Assembly: GCA_030427735.1 (NCBI GenBank)
Contig: JAUIBP010000002.1
Coordinates: 186,001 to 250,000 of the forward strand
Source: Bacteroidia bacterium
GTDB taxonomy: Bacteria > Bacteroidota > Bacteroidia > Flavobacteriales > Flavobacteriaceae
Direction of reading: 5' to 3'
Length of the DNA: 64,000 bases
Position 1 is the stretch's first letter. The number at the start of each line of letters is the position of its first letter. A program made the position numbers and the translations under genes. The notes beneath the pieces were generated by a model that was not told where the DNA came from, searched no databases, and was given only the letters and a program-made list of their open reading frames with translations. Shown piece after piece: positions 43,180 through 53,082 of the stretch.

Positions 43180-46100
43180 ATGTTTAAAAAATTTATTCAA
43201 AGACCCGTTTTGGCTATCGTCATTTCGGTAATCATTGTATTTACTGGCTTATTAGCCATAAAGCAATTGCCCATCTCGCAGTTTCCTCAAATTGCACCAA
43301 CTACTGTTAATATTTTTATTGCATACCCTGGCTCTAGTGCCGACGTACTCGTAAAATCTACATTAATTCCTTTAGAAACCGCAATTAATGGTGTGCAAGG
43401 CATGCGCTATATCGCTTCCGATGCCACTAGTGCTGGCGAAGGAACCTTGCGTATTATTTTCGATCCAGGTACAGACCCCAACGATGCCGTTGTAAGGGTT
43501 AAAACCAGAGTAGATCAAGTTATGCCGCTGCTCCCAGAATTAGTACAAAGGGAAGGTGTAATTATTACTCCCGTACAACCTAGTATGCTAATGTATGTTA
43601 ACCTGTACACGAAAAACAAAAACAACGACGAAAAGTTCTTATATAACTATGCTTACACCCGTATTATTCCAGAAATACAGCGTATAAAAGGTATTGCGAG
43701 TGCCCAGATTTTAGGAAGTCGTAAATTTGCAATGCGTGTCTGGTTAAAACCAGATCGTATGCGGGCTTATAACATTTCTGCCGAAGAGGTTTTAGAAGCT
43801 ATGGAAGATCAGAGCATCTTAGCCAGACCTGGCCGCATTGGTCGAAGCTCCGGAAAAAAATCGCAGTCGTTAGAATATGTGCTCACCTATCGCGACCGCT
43901 ACAGCGAACCCCAAGAATATAAAGATGTTATTATTCGTGCCAATGCCGAAGGCGAAACCATTACGCTTGGCGATATTGCTGATGTTGAATTAGGTAGCGA
44001 ATTTTTCGATATTTACTCAAATCTCGACGGCGAACCCTCGGCATCAATAGTCCTAAAGCAAACTTTTGGCAGTAATGGTAGCGATGTAATTGATGCTGTA
44101 AAAGTCAAACTTAAAGAATTAAAAGAAGATTTACCTCCCGGTGTAGATTACAAAATAAGTTACGATGTTTCTAATTTCTTAAACGCTTCAATAGAACAAG
44201 TACTACATACTTTAAGAGATGCTTTTATTCTTGTAGCCATAGTCGTATTTCTATTTTTAGGCGATTGGCGCTCTACCCTTATTCCTATTATTGCCGTACC
44301 TGTGTCTCTTATTGGTGCTTTTTTTGTGATGCAAATATTTGGTTTATCCATAAACCTCATCACCTTATTTGCCTTAGTACTTGCCATTGGTATTGTAGTA
44401 GATGATGCCATTGTAGTTGTTGAAGCGGTACACTTAAAAATGGAAGAAGAACACCTTAGTCCGTACCAAGCATCAAAAGCGGCGCTTGGCGAAATTGGCG
44501 GAGCCATTCTAGCCATCACTTTGGTAATGGTATCGGTATTTATTCCTATTTCGTTTATGACAGGCCCTGTTGGAGTGTTTTACAGACAATTCTCTATTAC
44601 CATGGCTGGATCTATTGTTATTTCGGCAGCCGTAGCCTTAACACTTACACCTGTGCTCTGCGCTATGATGCTTAAAAACAACCATGGTAAACCCCGAAAA
44701 AAATCTGCTATAGATAAATTTATCGATTGGTTTAACAGAGGTTTCGAAAAACTAACAGGCCGTTATGTACAAATATTAAACAAAATCGTAACAAGACGCA
44801 TATTAACCTTCGGACTTCTAATTGCGTTTTGTGTGGGGGTATTTATTGCCAATAAAACCTTACCTGCTGGGTTTATTCCTAGCGAAGACCAAGGTATGAT
44901 TTATGCCATTATACAAACACCTCCAGGGTCTACTCTAGAACGCACCAACGAAGTGGCTCGTAAATTACAGGCCATTTGCGAAGAGGTCGATGGCGTTGAA
45001 TCTGTTTCATCGCTTGCGGGTTATGAAATCATGACCGAAGGCCGTGGATCTAATGCTGGCACCTGTTTAATCAACTTAAAACCATGGTCGCAAAGGCATC
45101 ATAATGTGCATGAAATTATGGAAGAACTTGAGGAAGAATCTAAAGATCTGGGAGCTACTATAGAGTATTTTGAACCTCCTGCTGTGCCTGGTTTTGGTTC
45201 TTCTGGCGGATTCTCATTGCGTTTATTAGATAAAACCAACGAAACAGATTATCAGGAATTCGAAAAAATAAACAATGCCTTTTTAGAGGAATTAGGTAAA
45301 AGAAAAGAACTTTCGGGTCTATTTACCTTTTTCTCGGCCAATTACCCACAATACGAGCTGGTAATTAACAACAAAGCCGCAATGCAAAAAGGGGTTTCTA
45401 TAGGTAAGGCTATGGAAAACCTAAACATTCTTATTGGTAGTACCTACGAGCAAGGTTTTATTAAATACGGTCGATTTTTTAAAGTGTACACTCAGGCTGC
45501 TCCAGAATACAGAGCCTTACCATCCGATCTCGAAAAATTATATGTTAAAAACGAAGACGGAGAGATGGTACCTTACTCGGCATTCATGAAAATGGAAAAA
45601 CGTTTAGGTCCTAACGAAATTACACGCTACAATTTATATAATTCGGCTGCTATTCGCGGATTACCCGCTAAAGGCTACACGAGTGCCGATGCCATAAATG
45701 CCATTAGAGAAGTGGCTAAAGAAAAGCTTCCTAGAGGCTACGATATTGCTTGGGAAGGCCTCTCTTACGACGAAGCTAATCGCGGCAACGATGCCCTTTA
45801 TATTTTTGGCGTAGTTCTTTTATTTGTATACTTTGTATTGGCTGCCCAATACGAAAGCTTCATCTTACCACTAGCAGTATTACTATCGCTTCCCGTTGGT
45901 ATTTTTGGATCGTTTATGCTCCTAAAGTTAATGGGACTCTCCAACGATGTCTATGCCCAAATAGGTATGATTATGCTTGTAGGCCTCTTGGGTAAAAACG
46001 CGGTATTAATAGTAGAATTTGCCGTGCTCAAAAACCGACAAGGCGCCACTATTTTTGAAGCCGCCGTAGAAGGTGCCAAACAACGCTTCAGACCAATTTT

Positions 46101-46425
46101 AATGACCTCCTTTGCTTTTATTGCTGGGTTAATTCCTTTAGTTATCGCTCATGGAGCTGGAGCTATTGGTAACAAAACCATTGGCGGATCGGCCATGGGT
46201 GGCATGGTACTCGGTACGCTATTTGGAGTTATTATTATTCCTGGTCTTTATTATGTTTTCGGAAAAATGGCAGAGGGTCGTAGTCTTATAAAAGATGAAA
46301 CCCTAGAGCCTATGTCGGAAGAGTTTATGAGACGCAGCGAAGAAGACAGTAACTTAAGAGCGAAACTTAAATCGCTAAACAGTAAACTGAAACAATTAAT
46401 GAAAAGAAAAAACAATGAAGACTAA
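43180..46425 (+). CDS. RND multidrug efflux pump, HAE1 type
   Basis: 1081 residues with 12 membrane helices and two large periplasmic loops. Proton-relay motifs are present: VVDDAIVVVEAVHLKMEE in TM4 (the Asp pair) and GLLGKNAVLIVEFA in TM10 (the Lys). The start is a typical RND N terminus (FIQRPVLAIVISVIIVFTGLLAIKQLPISQFP, read in parts). It exports hydrophobic compounds such as drugs, dyes or bile-like detergents using the proton gradient. The C-terminal tail is charged (KSLNSKLKQLMKRKN). Its stop lies 11 bases inside the TolC-like gene. Confidence 0.96.
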   Translation: MFKKFIQRPVLAIVISVIIVFTGLLAIKQLPISQFPQIAPTTVNIFIAYPGSSADVLVKSTLIPLETAINGVQGMRYIASDATSAGEGTLRIIFDPGTDPNDAVVRVKTRVDQVMPLLPELVQREGVIITPVQPSMLMYVNLYTKNKNNDEKFLYNYAYTRIIPEIQRIKGIASAQILGSRKFAMRVWLKPDRMRAYNISAEEVLEAMEDQSILARPGRIGRSSGKKSQSLEYVLTYRDRYSEPQEYKDVIIRANAEGETITLGDIADVELGSEFFDIYSNLDGEPSASIVLKQTFGSNGSDVIDAVKVKLKELKEDLPPGVDYKISYDVSNFLNASIEQVLHTLRDAFILVAIVVFLFLGDWRSTLIPIIAVPVSLIGAFFVMQIFGLSINLITLFALVLAIGIVVDDAIVVVEAVHLKMEEEHLSPYQASKAALGEIGGAILAITLVMVSVFIPISFMTGPVGVFYRQFSITMAGSIVISAAVALTLTPVLCAMMLKNNHGKPRKKSAIDKFIDWFNRGFEKLTGRYVQILNKIVTRRILTFGLLIAFCVGVFIANKTLPAGFIPSEDQGMIYAIIQTPPGSTLERTNEVARKLQAICEEVDGVESVSSLAGYEIMTEGRGSNAGTCLINLKPWSQRHHNVHEIMEELEEESKDLGATIEYFEPPAVPGFGSSGGFSLRLLDKTNETDYQEFEKINNAFLEELGKRKELSGLFTFFSANYPQYELVINNKAAMQKGVSIGKAMENLNILIGSTYEQGFIKYGRFFKVYTQAAPEYRALPSDLEKLYVKNEDGEMVPYSAFMKMEKRLGPNEITRYNLYNSAAIRGLPAKGYTSADAINAIREVAKEKLPRGYDIAWEGLSYDEANRGNDALYIFGVVLLFVYFVLAAQYESFILPLAVLLSLPVGIFGSFMLLKLMGLSNDVYAQIGMIMLVGLLGKNAVLIVEFAVLKNRQGATIFEAAVEGAKQRFRPILMTSFAFIAGLIPLVIAHGAGAIGNKTIGGSAMGGMVLGTLFGVIIIPGLYYVFGKMAEGRSLIKDETLEPMSEEFMRRSEEDSNLRAKLKSLNSKLKQLMKRKNNED

Positions 46426-47866
46426 AATGTTCAAATACCTTCACCTAAAACGGACACTTGTTTTTGGCATGCTAGGCGCAGCTTTTTACAGCTGTGTCCC
46501 GACTCGCGACATTAGAGACGAACACGTAGCCCTGCCCGAGCATTTTAACAGTGCCAAAGCTACAGATACCATAACAGCGGCTACCATACCGTGGCGAAAC
46601 TACTTTACAGACAACGACCTTATTGCATTAATAGACACTGCCTTGGTAAACAACCAAGAGCTAAACATTATGCTGCAACAGGTAGATATGGCTAAAAATG
46701 AAATAAAATCCAGAAAAGGAGAGTATTTGCCTTTTGTAGATATTGAAGCTGGAGCTGAAGTCGAAAAAGTAGGTCGATACACCAGCCAGGGAGCCAACGA
46801 TGCCAACACCGAAATTAAACCAGGTAAAGAGTTTCCAGAACCGCTACCAAATTACGGGATTGGTGCATTCGCAACTTGGGAGTTAGATATTTGGAATAAA
46901 TTGCATAACGCCAAAAAAGCTGCCGTTATGGAATACCTATCTACCGTGGAAGGCAAAAATTTTATGGTAACCAATCTAATTGCAGAAATTGCCGACTCGT
47001 TTTTCGAACTACAGGCATTAGACAATAAATTAGCGATTATAGAGCAAAATTTAAAACTTCAGAATAATGCTTTAAAAACGGTTAGACTGCAAAAGCAAGC
47101 CGCAAGAGCTACAGAACTTGGCGTACAACGCCTAGAAGCCGAAGTTTTCAAAAATAAAAGTGAACGCTATGCGGTAAAGCAAGAGATTGTAGAAACCGAA
47201 AACAAAATCAACTTTTTAATTGGTAGATCGCCGCAGCCAGTAATACGACACTCCGAGCTTTTTATAGACCGAAAACTAGATTCGATTTATTCTGGAATCC
47301 CTTCGCAATTATTAGAAAACCGTCCAGATATCAGAAAAGCAGAATACGAGTTGCAAGCTGCCAAATTGGACACCAAAGTGGCTAAAGCAAATTTTTATCC
47401 GTCGTTTACTATTCGTGCTGGTGTGGGCTTAGAGGCTTTTAATGTAAAATACCTTACCACTACCCCAGAATCGTTGCTCTATAATCTTGTTGGCGACATG
47501 GCTGCCCCTTTAATTAACAGAAATGCCATTAAGGCCGAATATTACAACGCTAACGACCGACAATTACAGGCGGTTTTCGATTACGAAAAAACCATTTTAA
47601 ATGCCTATATAGAAGTGGTAAACGAAATGTCTAACATCGATAATTTAAAACACAATTACGAGTTAAAGGAACAACAAGTTGCTGCTCTAACAAAATCTAT
47701 AGACATTACCAACAAGCTATTTAAATCGGCTAGAGCCGATTATATGGAAGTGCTACTTACACAAAGAGACGCATTAGAATCTAAAATGGACTTAATAGAA
47801 ACCAAAAAAGAACAAATGTTAGCCTTTGTAAACATGTACAAATCTCTAGGTGGTGGTTGGAACTAA
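46415..47866 (+). CDS. Outer-membrane efflux lipoprotein (TolC/NodT family)
   Basis: 483 residues. A lipobox (AAFYSC, cysteine ~27) makes it a lipoprotein, as in NodT/OprM channels. Two TolC repeats are visible with GAFATWELDIWNKLHNA and FLIGRSPQPV in the first and LLENRPDIRKAEYELQAAKLDTKVAKANFYPSFTI in the second (read in parts). It is the outer-membrane channel of the pump encoded just upstream; the reading frames overlap by 11 bases. Repeat copy 3 follows 24 bases after the stop. Confidence 0.94.
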   Translation: MKTKMFKYLHLKRTLVFGMLGAAFYSCVPTRDIRDEHVALPEHFNSAKATDTITAATIPWRNYFTDNDLIALIDTALVNNQELNIMLQQVDMAKNEIKSRKGEYLPFVDIEAGAEVEKVGRYTSQGANDANTEIKPGKEFPEPLPNYGIGAFATWELDIWNKLHNAKKAAVMEYLSTVEGKNFMVTNLIAEIADSFFELQALDNKLAIIEQNLKLQNNALKTVRLQKQAARATELGVQRLEAEVFKNKSERYAVKQEIVETENKINFLIGRSPQPVIRHSELFIDRKLDSIYSGIPSQLLENRPDIRKAEYELQAAKLDTKVAKANFYPSFTIRAGVGLEAFNVKYLTTTPESLLYNLVGDMAAPLINRNAIKAEYYNANDRQLQAVFDYEKTILNAYIEVVNEMSNIDNLKHNYELKEQQVAALTKSIDITNKLFKSARADYMEVLLTQRDALESKMDLIETKKEQMLAFVNMYKSLGGGWN

Positions 47867-47890
47867 GTTTTAGTAATATCCCTTTAAACC

Positions 47891-48044
47891 AAAAAAGCTG
47901 TCTAAAAATTTTAACAGCGTTATTCTGTGCTCCTGCCTAACGGCAGGCAGGTGACACAGAATCTTATTATATTGAAAATCGAAGATTCAACGACGTTAAA
48001 TTAATTCAGATTGACGAAAAAATAACATTCAGAAAATAGCTTCA
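47891..48044 (-). repeat. Palindromic dispersed element, copy 3 (inverted, degraded, with nested palindrome)
   Basis: Read on the minus strand it matches copies 1 and 2 (TTTTTCGTCAATCTGAATT, CGATTTTCAATATAATAAGA, TTAGACAGCTTTTTT), with mismatches and one insertion: CCTGCCTAACGGCAGGCAGG at 47932-47951, itself a palindrome. It marks the left edge of the accessory island. Confidence 0.8.
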
Positions 48045-48069
48045 TCAAAAACTAGGTGAAGCTATTTTT
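48033..48069. terminator. Bidirectional hairpin terminator at island edge
   Basis: 12-bp stem AAAATAGCTTCA / TGAAGCTATTTT with a 12-base loop. Its arms overlap the end of repeat copy 3. Confidence 0.75.
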
Positions 48070-48176
48070 GTCTGGTAGTATCTCATAGATTTTAGTTTTT
48101 TGAGCTAACCAAAAAGAAGTTATGTTTGTTTTTATACTAAAAGGGCGCCTATCCCCTATATTAATTATTGTGATTT

Positions 48177-48527
48177 TTAGGCGGCCTGTTTTTGTATGTC
48201 CTGCATTCGCTTGCCTATTTCTAAGGCATTGGCAGTACGTATTCCGAAAAAAACCCACAGGATTTCATTTTAATTGGTTTTAATCTTTATTTTCTTAAAA
48301 TGATAGCGCTTCTTTTCTTTGCCAAAACTGCCTTCCAATCGAGAAGCTCTTTCTTTGATTATGGCTCCTTCTAGCTTGTGTTTTTCTTGATTATCTATAG
48401 GCAGTCTTCCCTTGTGTTTTAAAATCAGTTTTTATGCCATGCCTGGCAACAAAGGTTGGTTTTCGTTAGTCGCGTAAACAGTATCTGCTCCTAGAACCTG
48501 AGGCTTTTTGCGGGTCAGAATTTGCGT
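48177..48527 (-). pseudogene. Transposase remnant (DDE-type), C-terminal part
   Basis: On the minus strand one frame reads LTRKKPQVLGADTVYATNEN, later EGAIIKERASRLEGSFGKEK, then NEILWVFFGIRTANALEIGK and stops at 48177. In-frame stop codons interrupt it at 48432-48434 and 48270-48272. The middle (around 48420-48440) fits better if two compensating frameshifts are allowed. Phrases like ERASRLEGSFG and WVFFGIRTANALEIGKRM recall DDE transposases of IS1182/IS4-like groups in Bacteroidota. The N-terminal half is absent: the sequence begins inside the jetD reading frame, so an insertion and deletion replaced the end of jetD. Confidence 0.8.
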
Positions 48528-49374
48528 TTTGTATATAGTATTCTTGATCTAGACCTTTTTTTTCTATTTGGATTAACTTTATTAAATCTAAAAGTTTTGT
48601 TTCTTGCAATTTATTTAGGTTGAAGTTTATTTTTTGGCTATCAAATCGTTCTCTATTCCCGTTGGTTTTTAAATCACTTTTAATATTCTCTGGAATAAAA
48701 AATGAAGCTTTTCCGTGTAAATGCTTTTTATATTCATTCAGATAAATCCCAATTCCTGCAATATCAAAGTCTCCAAAATGCAAATAATTATTTGGGATAG
48801 ATTTCATCCACGTTATAAAGTCCTTATTTTGGTTTTGTGGATAACGTGATATGAATAAGGGATTAATGTTTTTAAACAAATATTGCTGTTCGTAAATTTG
48901 ACTAAAATTCTTAGTGTTCTCAACCCCTACAATTGTAATCTCTTTTGGCACTTGGAAAGATTCATAATCATGTATAAAAACGAAGCTTCCTTTAGGAGGG
49001 TTAAGGGTTATATTTTCATTATTTAATTCCGCTTTTATTGAGTCATAGCTGTTCACTAAAAACCCTTTAAAAGCTCTTTCTTTTGATTTTTTGGAATCAG
49101 TTGTAATTTTTACAAATTCTGACCGAGTTGAATGTTCATTTTCTAAGGCAGAAATATATTTGTTCAAATCATTAATTTGTAACTGATTTTCCAAATAGTT
49201 TTGTAACCCTGATTTATTTATTAACTCTAGGTATTTTTTGTGTTTTCCTTTTCTGTAAATGATGTTTTCACTAACTAATTCGTCTATTACTTTTCCTTTA
49301 GATAAACTATTTGGAATAGATTCGCCATTGATTAATCGAACTAAAACTTTCGCTATTTTTAAAGGCAGTTTCAT
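48466..49374 (-). CDS. jetD: JetD/MksG-like TOPRIM nuclease of a Wadjet-type system, 3' end replaced
   Basis: 302 residues. An N-terminal winged-helix region (~1-60) and arm (~60-140) precede a TOPRIM domain: E152 in IVGVENTKNF and the D202-F-D204 pair in LHFGDFDIAGIGIY, matching the Glu and DxD residues of DUF2220/JetD and topoisomerase VI. A KKGLDQEYYI motif at ~272-281 recalls the usual JetD C terminus. From about residue 282 the frame runs through transposase DNA in another frame, adding a random tail. Known JetD cleaves plasmid DNA held by the JetABC motor. The ATG abuts the jetC stop. Shorter than canonical JetD (~380-400). Confidence 0.8.
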   Translation of the reverse strand: MKLPLKIAKVLVRLINGESIPNSLSKGKVIDELVSENIIYRKGKHKKYLELINKSGLQNYLENQLQINDLNKYISALENEHSTRSEFVKITTDSKKSKERAFKGFLVNSYDSIKAELNNENITLNPPKGSFVFIHDYESFQVPKEITIVGVENTKNFSQIYEQQYLFKNINPLFISRYPQNQNKDFITWMKSIPNNYLHFGDFDIAGIGIYLNEYKKHLHGKASFFIPENIKSDLKTNGNRERFDSQKINFNLNKLQETKLLDLIKLIQIEKKGLDQEYYIQNANSDPQKASGSRSRYCLRD

Positions 49375-52300
49375 TTAATTAAGGATTTGAGTATTTACTT
49401 TTTTAACTAACCTATTAATTTTTGTGATGTACTTTTTAGAATTGGTTTTGGACTGTTCCTTGGCTAATTTATACGTGTATTTATAATCGGTAGCGTTTTG
49501 ACTTGTAGGAGAACCATTAATTAATAAAATGTTTCTTTCATTGGCAAATTGTAAAATTCCCTTTTGATTAGTTGGGTGAAGTGTGCCAATTTCATCCATC
49601 ATACAATGAAGCTTAAAATCTTTAAATTTTTTAGAGGCATCAACTTTAAACACATTCAATAGTGAGATATTAATCATCGCTTTTACTAAAATATCTGTAC
49701 CATTACTACCAACATTAGAAAGCTTCTCAACCCAACCAGAGTCATTATCATTCTCAATTATTCTAAATTGTAGGTCAAAGGATTCTGATAAGGTTAAATT
49801 TGCGTTTTTTGATTTATCTAACTCCTTTACAAGTTGTTTCAGTAAGTCTATTGCTTTTTGATTTTTTGAACTACTTTCAGAAGTTGTAAAAAGATTTGAC
49901 TCGCCTAAAGCGTGACTATTTTCATCATTAAACTCTTTAATTTGAATCAATAATTTGACTATTGGATTTGAGCTCTCTAAAGTTTTCATTTCCATTGTCT
50001 TGATAGCTTCAATGAAATTTTTGTTAAGAAAATCATCATTAATTTTTCTAATTATTTTCTCAATTTCTCCTTGTTTAGAGTTAAGTTCAGTTGTTTCTCT
50101 ACCAATTAAATGAATTATGTTTGCAAACCTATCATTTACACGTTTTTCATATTCCTTAATTTTATCTTCTTCAATAAACTCCTTGAGATCCGAGGAAAAG
50201 TTTAGAAAATCTTCTTTTGTGATTAATTTTGTTTTGAAGCTAAAAATATTTGACTCATTAAAATTTCCATTAAATAGATTAACAGCCTGTCTCAATTCTT
50301 CGTAGGTTTGAAGGTTTCTAGAATGCTTATCAATTATTTCCCTAATTAAAGTTGTAGCTTTCTTTTCATTATCAAAATCAACAATAGTTTCTGGATTGTC
50401 ATAATGATTTTTAATACTCAAAAAAGCATCTGAAAGTTTGAAACTTTCAAGTTCTTTAAAGTCATTTTCAAATGCTTCAATTTTGGATTGTATTGCTTTT
50501 ACAAACTCTTCTTGTTTAGTATATTTTGTATTGATTTTTTGCAGTTCAATTTTGTGTTCATCAGTTATGGTAGTTTGTTTTTTCTCTAAACTGGCTTTAT
50601 CAACTTTTAATTGTGGTACTCTATCAAACAACTCTCTTTTGTCCTTATTATATTCTATAACAATGGTTTCATTATCCTTTATATAATCAAGTTCTTTTGC
50701 GATGTCGTTTAATTTATCATCAATTGTTTTTAACCTTTTCGTATCAGCTCCTTTATTATCCAGCTCTAGGATTTGTTCATTTTTCACCTCATAAATCCGT
50801 TTATCTGCTGCTGATTTATTCTCAGAAATAGAATTATTTATTTCAGAAACTTTTTGATTCTTTGCTTCTTCCAAAGATTTAATCTCAGAATCTCGTTCTT
50901 TTTCCTTTAGCGTTATTTTTCGTTTTATCCCTTTCTTAATACTTTCTAGGTTTTCTTCAGCTTTTAATTTCTTTGAAGCAATTTCGTCTAAATCATTTTC
51001 TAATTTTTGTAAAATAGCTTCCTTTTCCAATTTGGCTTTAGAAATCCATTCATCTAAGTCAGAACTAGTTTTCTTTAACTTTTGTTCGTTTTGAGATATG
51101 GCATATTCATTTTCTGCAATAAGGTCTTTTAATTTATTTAGTTTTTTTCCAAATTTTGATTTTAGATTTTGCAGATTGTTTTCTTTGTTCGTATTAAGTT
51201 GTTTTATATTTTTTTGAATTTCAAGAATATTCCCTTTATATTCTTCAATGTCTCGATTATACTCTTTAACAGATTTAATTCTGTTTTTTAAATTATTTAA
51301 GTTTAACTCTATGCCAAAAAGAGTAGGAGAATTACTATCTACTAGTTTAGGATTTAGTTCTGTGTTAAACAGTACATGGTCTTCATCAATTACTTTACCA
51401 ATGGTATTTTGCCAATTATCAATATTATTGTTTAACCAACCATAAAGTGAAGATTTACTTTGTTGAATTTTGTTTTCAATATTCTCAATTTTCAACCTTA
51501 GTTTTTTACTTTTTTCATTTTCGTTTTCAACTGATAATTGATATAACCTTTCAACTTCTTTTATCTCTAGTTCCCATTCTTTACGAATTGTTTTAGTTTG
51601 ATTTATGGCATTTTCAATGATGATGTTAGATGTTGATAGTTGTTTTTCAAGTGCCTTTTTATCGTCTTTACATTTGTCAATTTCTTCTGTTAAAAAGGTT
51701 TTATATTTTAATTCTGATTGGCGCCTCTTTAGGCTGTTTTCATTTTCTTTTATTTGTTCTAAGTCATTGTTTACCTTATCTATCTCACCTTTGTTTTCTT
51801 CATTAATTTGACTTATTAATTTTTGGTAAGTATCAAAAATTGAAGATTTATACTCTCCAAAGTCACTTTTTATTTTGTTAATTTCTGCGTTTTTTGTATT
51901 TGTAAACTCCTGTTGTTGGTTTTGAATTTGGGAAATAAGAGCTTCATATTTTTGACGTATATCTGAGAATTTAGTGGTTAGTAGATTTTTTTCTTCGCCT
52001 AAAGTCTTTTGTTCAATAGTTAAAGCTTCTTTCTTTGAAACCTTTGAAATGATCCCTTTAATGTTTTGATTTTCGTAGGCTATCAGTTTCTGTTTCGCTT
52101 TCGCTAATTCTGTAGTAATTAGTTTTATGTCAGAAACAACATCTTGCTCTCTTTTACGATGTGTTTTTAATAAGTTATCTCTTCTTTTAGATAGAATACA
52201 TAATTCGTTATTTTCTTTGGAATAGTTAGAGTTTAATATAGGTTTTTCGCTTTCTATATAGTCTGTTCTAGTGGCCAATTCATAAGCCAACTCCTTTTTT

Positions 52301-53082
52301 TCTCTCTTAAGGAAATTGTAAACTCTGTATCTATCAATAATTTTACTGGCTTGTTTTCTAACTATAATTTGCCCTTTTCTATTCTCTTTAAACCAAATTT
52401 TAATATCATTAATTTGAGTTTCAAAATCACGTAAATGATTTTTAGAATAATTCTCAATATCAATTACAAACTCCTCATCATTTAGAGAATTGATGATGGT
52501 ATCTTTAATAAACTTTGCTTCAAGATTAGTGTTGAGCAATACATTTTGAATAGTTCTTGGTATATTTTGGTACTGTTTACTTTCTACTAACGCATATTTT
52601 CTAAATTCTGGGTTTAATCCACTATTATCTCCATAGATGATTCTACGATACTCTTCATAGCTTTTTATAAGTTTGGTGTAATAAACCTGTCTTCCAAATG
52701 CATTTCTAACTTTGTCCCAACTTTCAAAAGCTCTATTATCAATATCGATAAACAGCTCTTTTTTGTATTCAGAATTAAAGAATCTGAACGCAACTTTTCC
52801 ATTTACTTTGTAGGCTAAAACACAAAAAGGAATATTGTCTTTAATTATTTCATAAATAATGTAAGAGTTCTGATATTGAAAGTAATACTCATCAAACCCT
52901 TTTTTTTGGTTAGGTATTCCTAGTTTGGTTTTATTGGCGTTGTAAAAAAATAAAATGGCACGAAGCAATGTACTCTTTCCAACACCTTGTGTTCCTATTA
53001 AATGAACGTTACCGTCTAATTCTATTTCTGCATATTGTACAGAAGCACTATTTATAAAAACGATTTTATTCAGGTATCTCAT
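49375..53082 (-). CDS. jetC: JetC/MksB-like SMC ATPase
   Basis: 1235 residues. Walker A is G30-TQGVGKST-38 very near the N terminus. Long coiled-coil arms follow (~290-560 and ~660-960) around a hinge-like middle segment (~560-650). The C-terminal head has an ABC-signature-like NVGSNGTDILVKAMINI (~1122-1138) and Walker B CMMDEIG with D1163 and E1164. This is the MukB/JetC layout of Wadjet and MksBEF systems, a DNA loop-extruding motor. Base composition is strongly AT-rich. Its start lies 17 bases inside the MukE-like gene, so it is translationally coupled; jetD abuts downstream. Confidence 0.88.
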   Translation of the reverse strand: MRYLNKIVFINSASVQYAEIELDGNVHLIGTQGVGKSTLLRAILFFYNANKTKLGIPNQKKGFDEYYFQYQNSYIIYEIIKDNIPFCVLAYKVNGKVAFRFFNSEYKKELFIDIDNRAFESWDKVRNAFGRQVYYTKLIKSYEEYRRIIYGDNSGLNPEFRKYALVESKQYQNIPRTIQNVLLNTNLEAKFIKDTIINSLNDEEFVIDIENYSKNHLRDFETQINDIKIWFKENRKGQIIVRKQASKIIDRYRVYNFLKREKKELAYELATRTDYIESEKPILNSNYSKENNELCILSKRRDNLLKTHRKREQDVVSDIKLITTELAKAKQKLIAYENQNIKGIISKVSKKEALTIEQKTLGEEKNLLTTKFSDIRQKYEALISQIQNQQQEFTNTKNAEINKIKSDFGEYKSSIFDTYQKLISQINEENKGEIDKVNNDLEQIKENENSLKRRQSELKYKTFLTEEIDKCKDDKKALEKQLSTSNIIIENAINQTKTIRKEWELEIKEVERLYQLSVENENEKSKKLRLKIENIENKIQQSKSSLYGWLNNNIDNWQNTIGKVIDEDHVLFNTELNPKLVDSNSPTLFGIELNLNNLKNRIKSVKEYNRDIEEYKGNILEIQKNIKQLNTNKENNLQNLKSKFGKKLNKLKDLIAENEYAISQNEQKLKKTSSDLDEWISKAKLEKEAILQKLENDLDEIASKKLKAEENLESIKKGIKRKITLKEKERDSEIKSLEEAKNQKVSEINNSISENKSAADKRIYEVKNEQILELDNKGADTKRLKTIDDKLNDIAKELDYIKDNETIVIEYNKDKRELFDRVPQLKVDKASLEKKQTTITDEHKIELQKINTKYTKQEEFVKAIQSKIEAFENDFKELESFKLSDAFLSIKNHYDNPETIVDFDNEKKATTLIREIIDKHSRNLQTYEELRQAVNLFNGNFNESNIFSFKTKLITKEDFLNFSSDLKEFIEEDKIKEYEKRVNDRFANIIHLIGRETTELNSKQGEIEKIIRKINDDFLNKNFIEAIKTMEMKTLESSNPIVKLLIQIKEFNDENSHALGESNLFTTSESSSKNQKAIDLLKQLVKELDKSKNANLTLSESFDLQFRIIENDNDSGWVEKLSNVGSNGTDILVKAMINISLLNVFKVDASKKFKDFKLHCMMDEIGTLHPTNQKGILQFANERNILLINGSPTSQNATDYKYTYKLAKEQSKTNSKKYITKINRLVKKVNTQILN

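Larger units (their letters stand above)
47867..48176. other. Non-coding junction between efflux operon and defence island
   Basis: 310 bases holding repeat copy 3 (47891-48044), a strong hairpin terminator (48033-48069) and short AT-rich sequence up to the transposase remnant. No gene seen. Confidence 0.6.

Noticed and set aside
48052-48258. 68-codon minus-strand frame as a gene
   Set aside because: It is a shifted reading of the transposase remnant; the true transposase frame reads WVFFGIRTANALEIGK in the same DNA.
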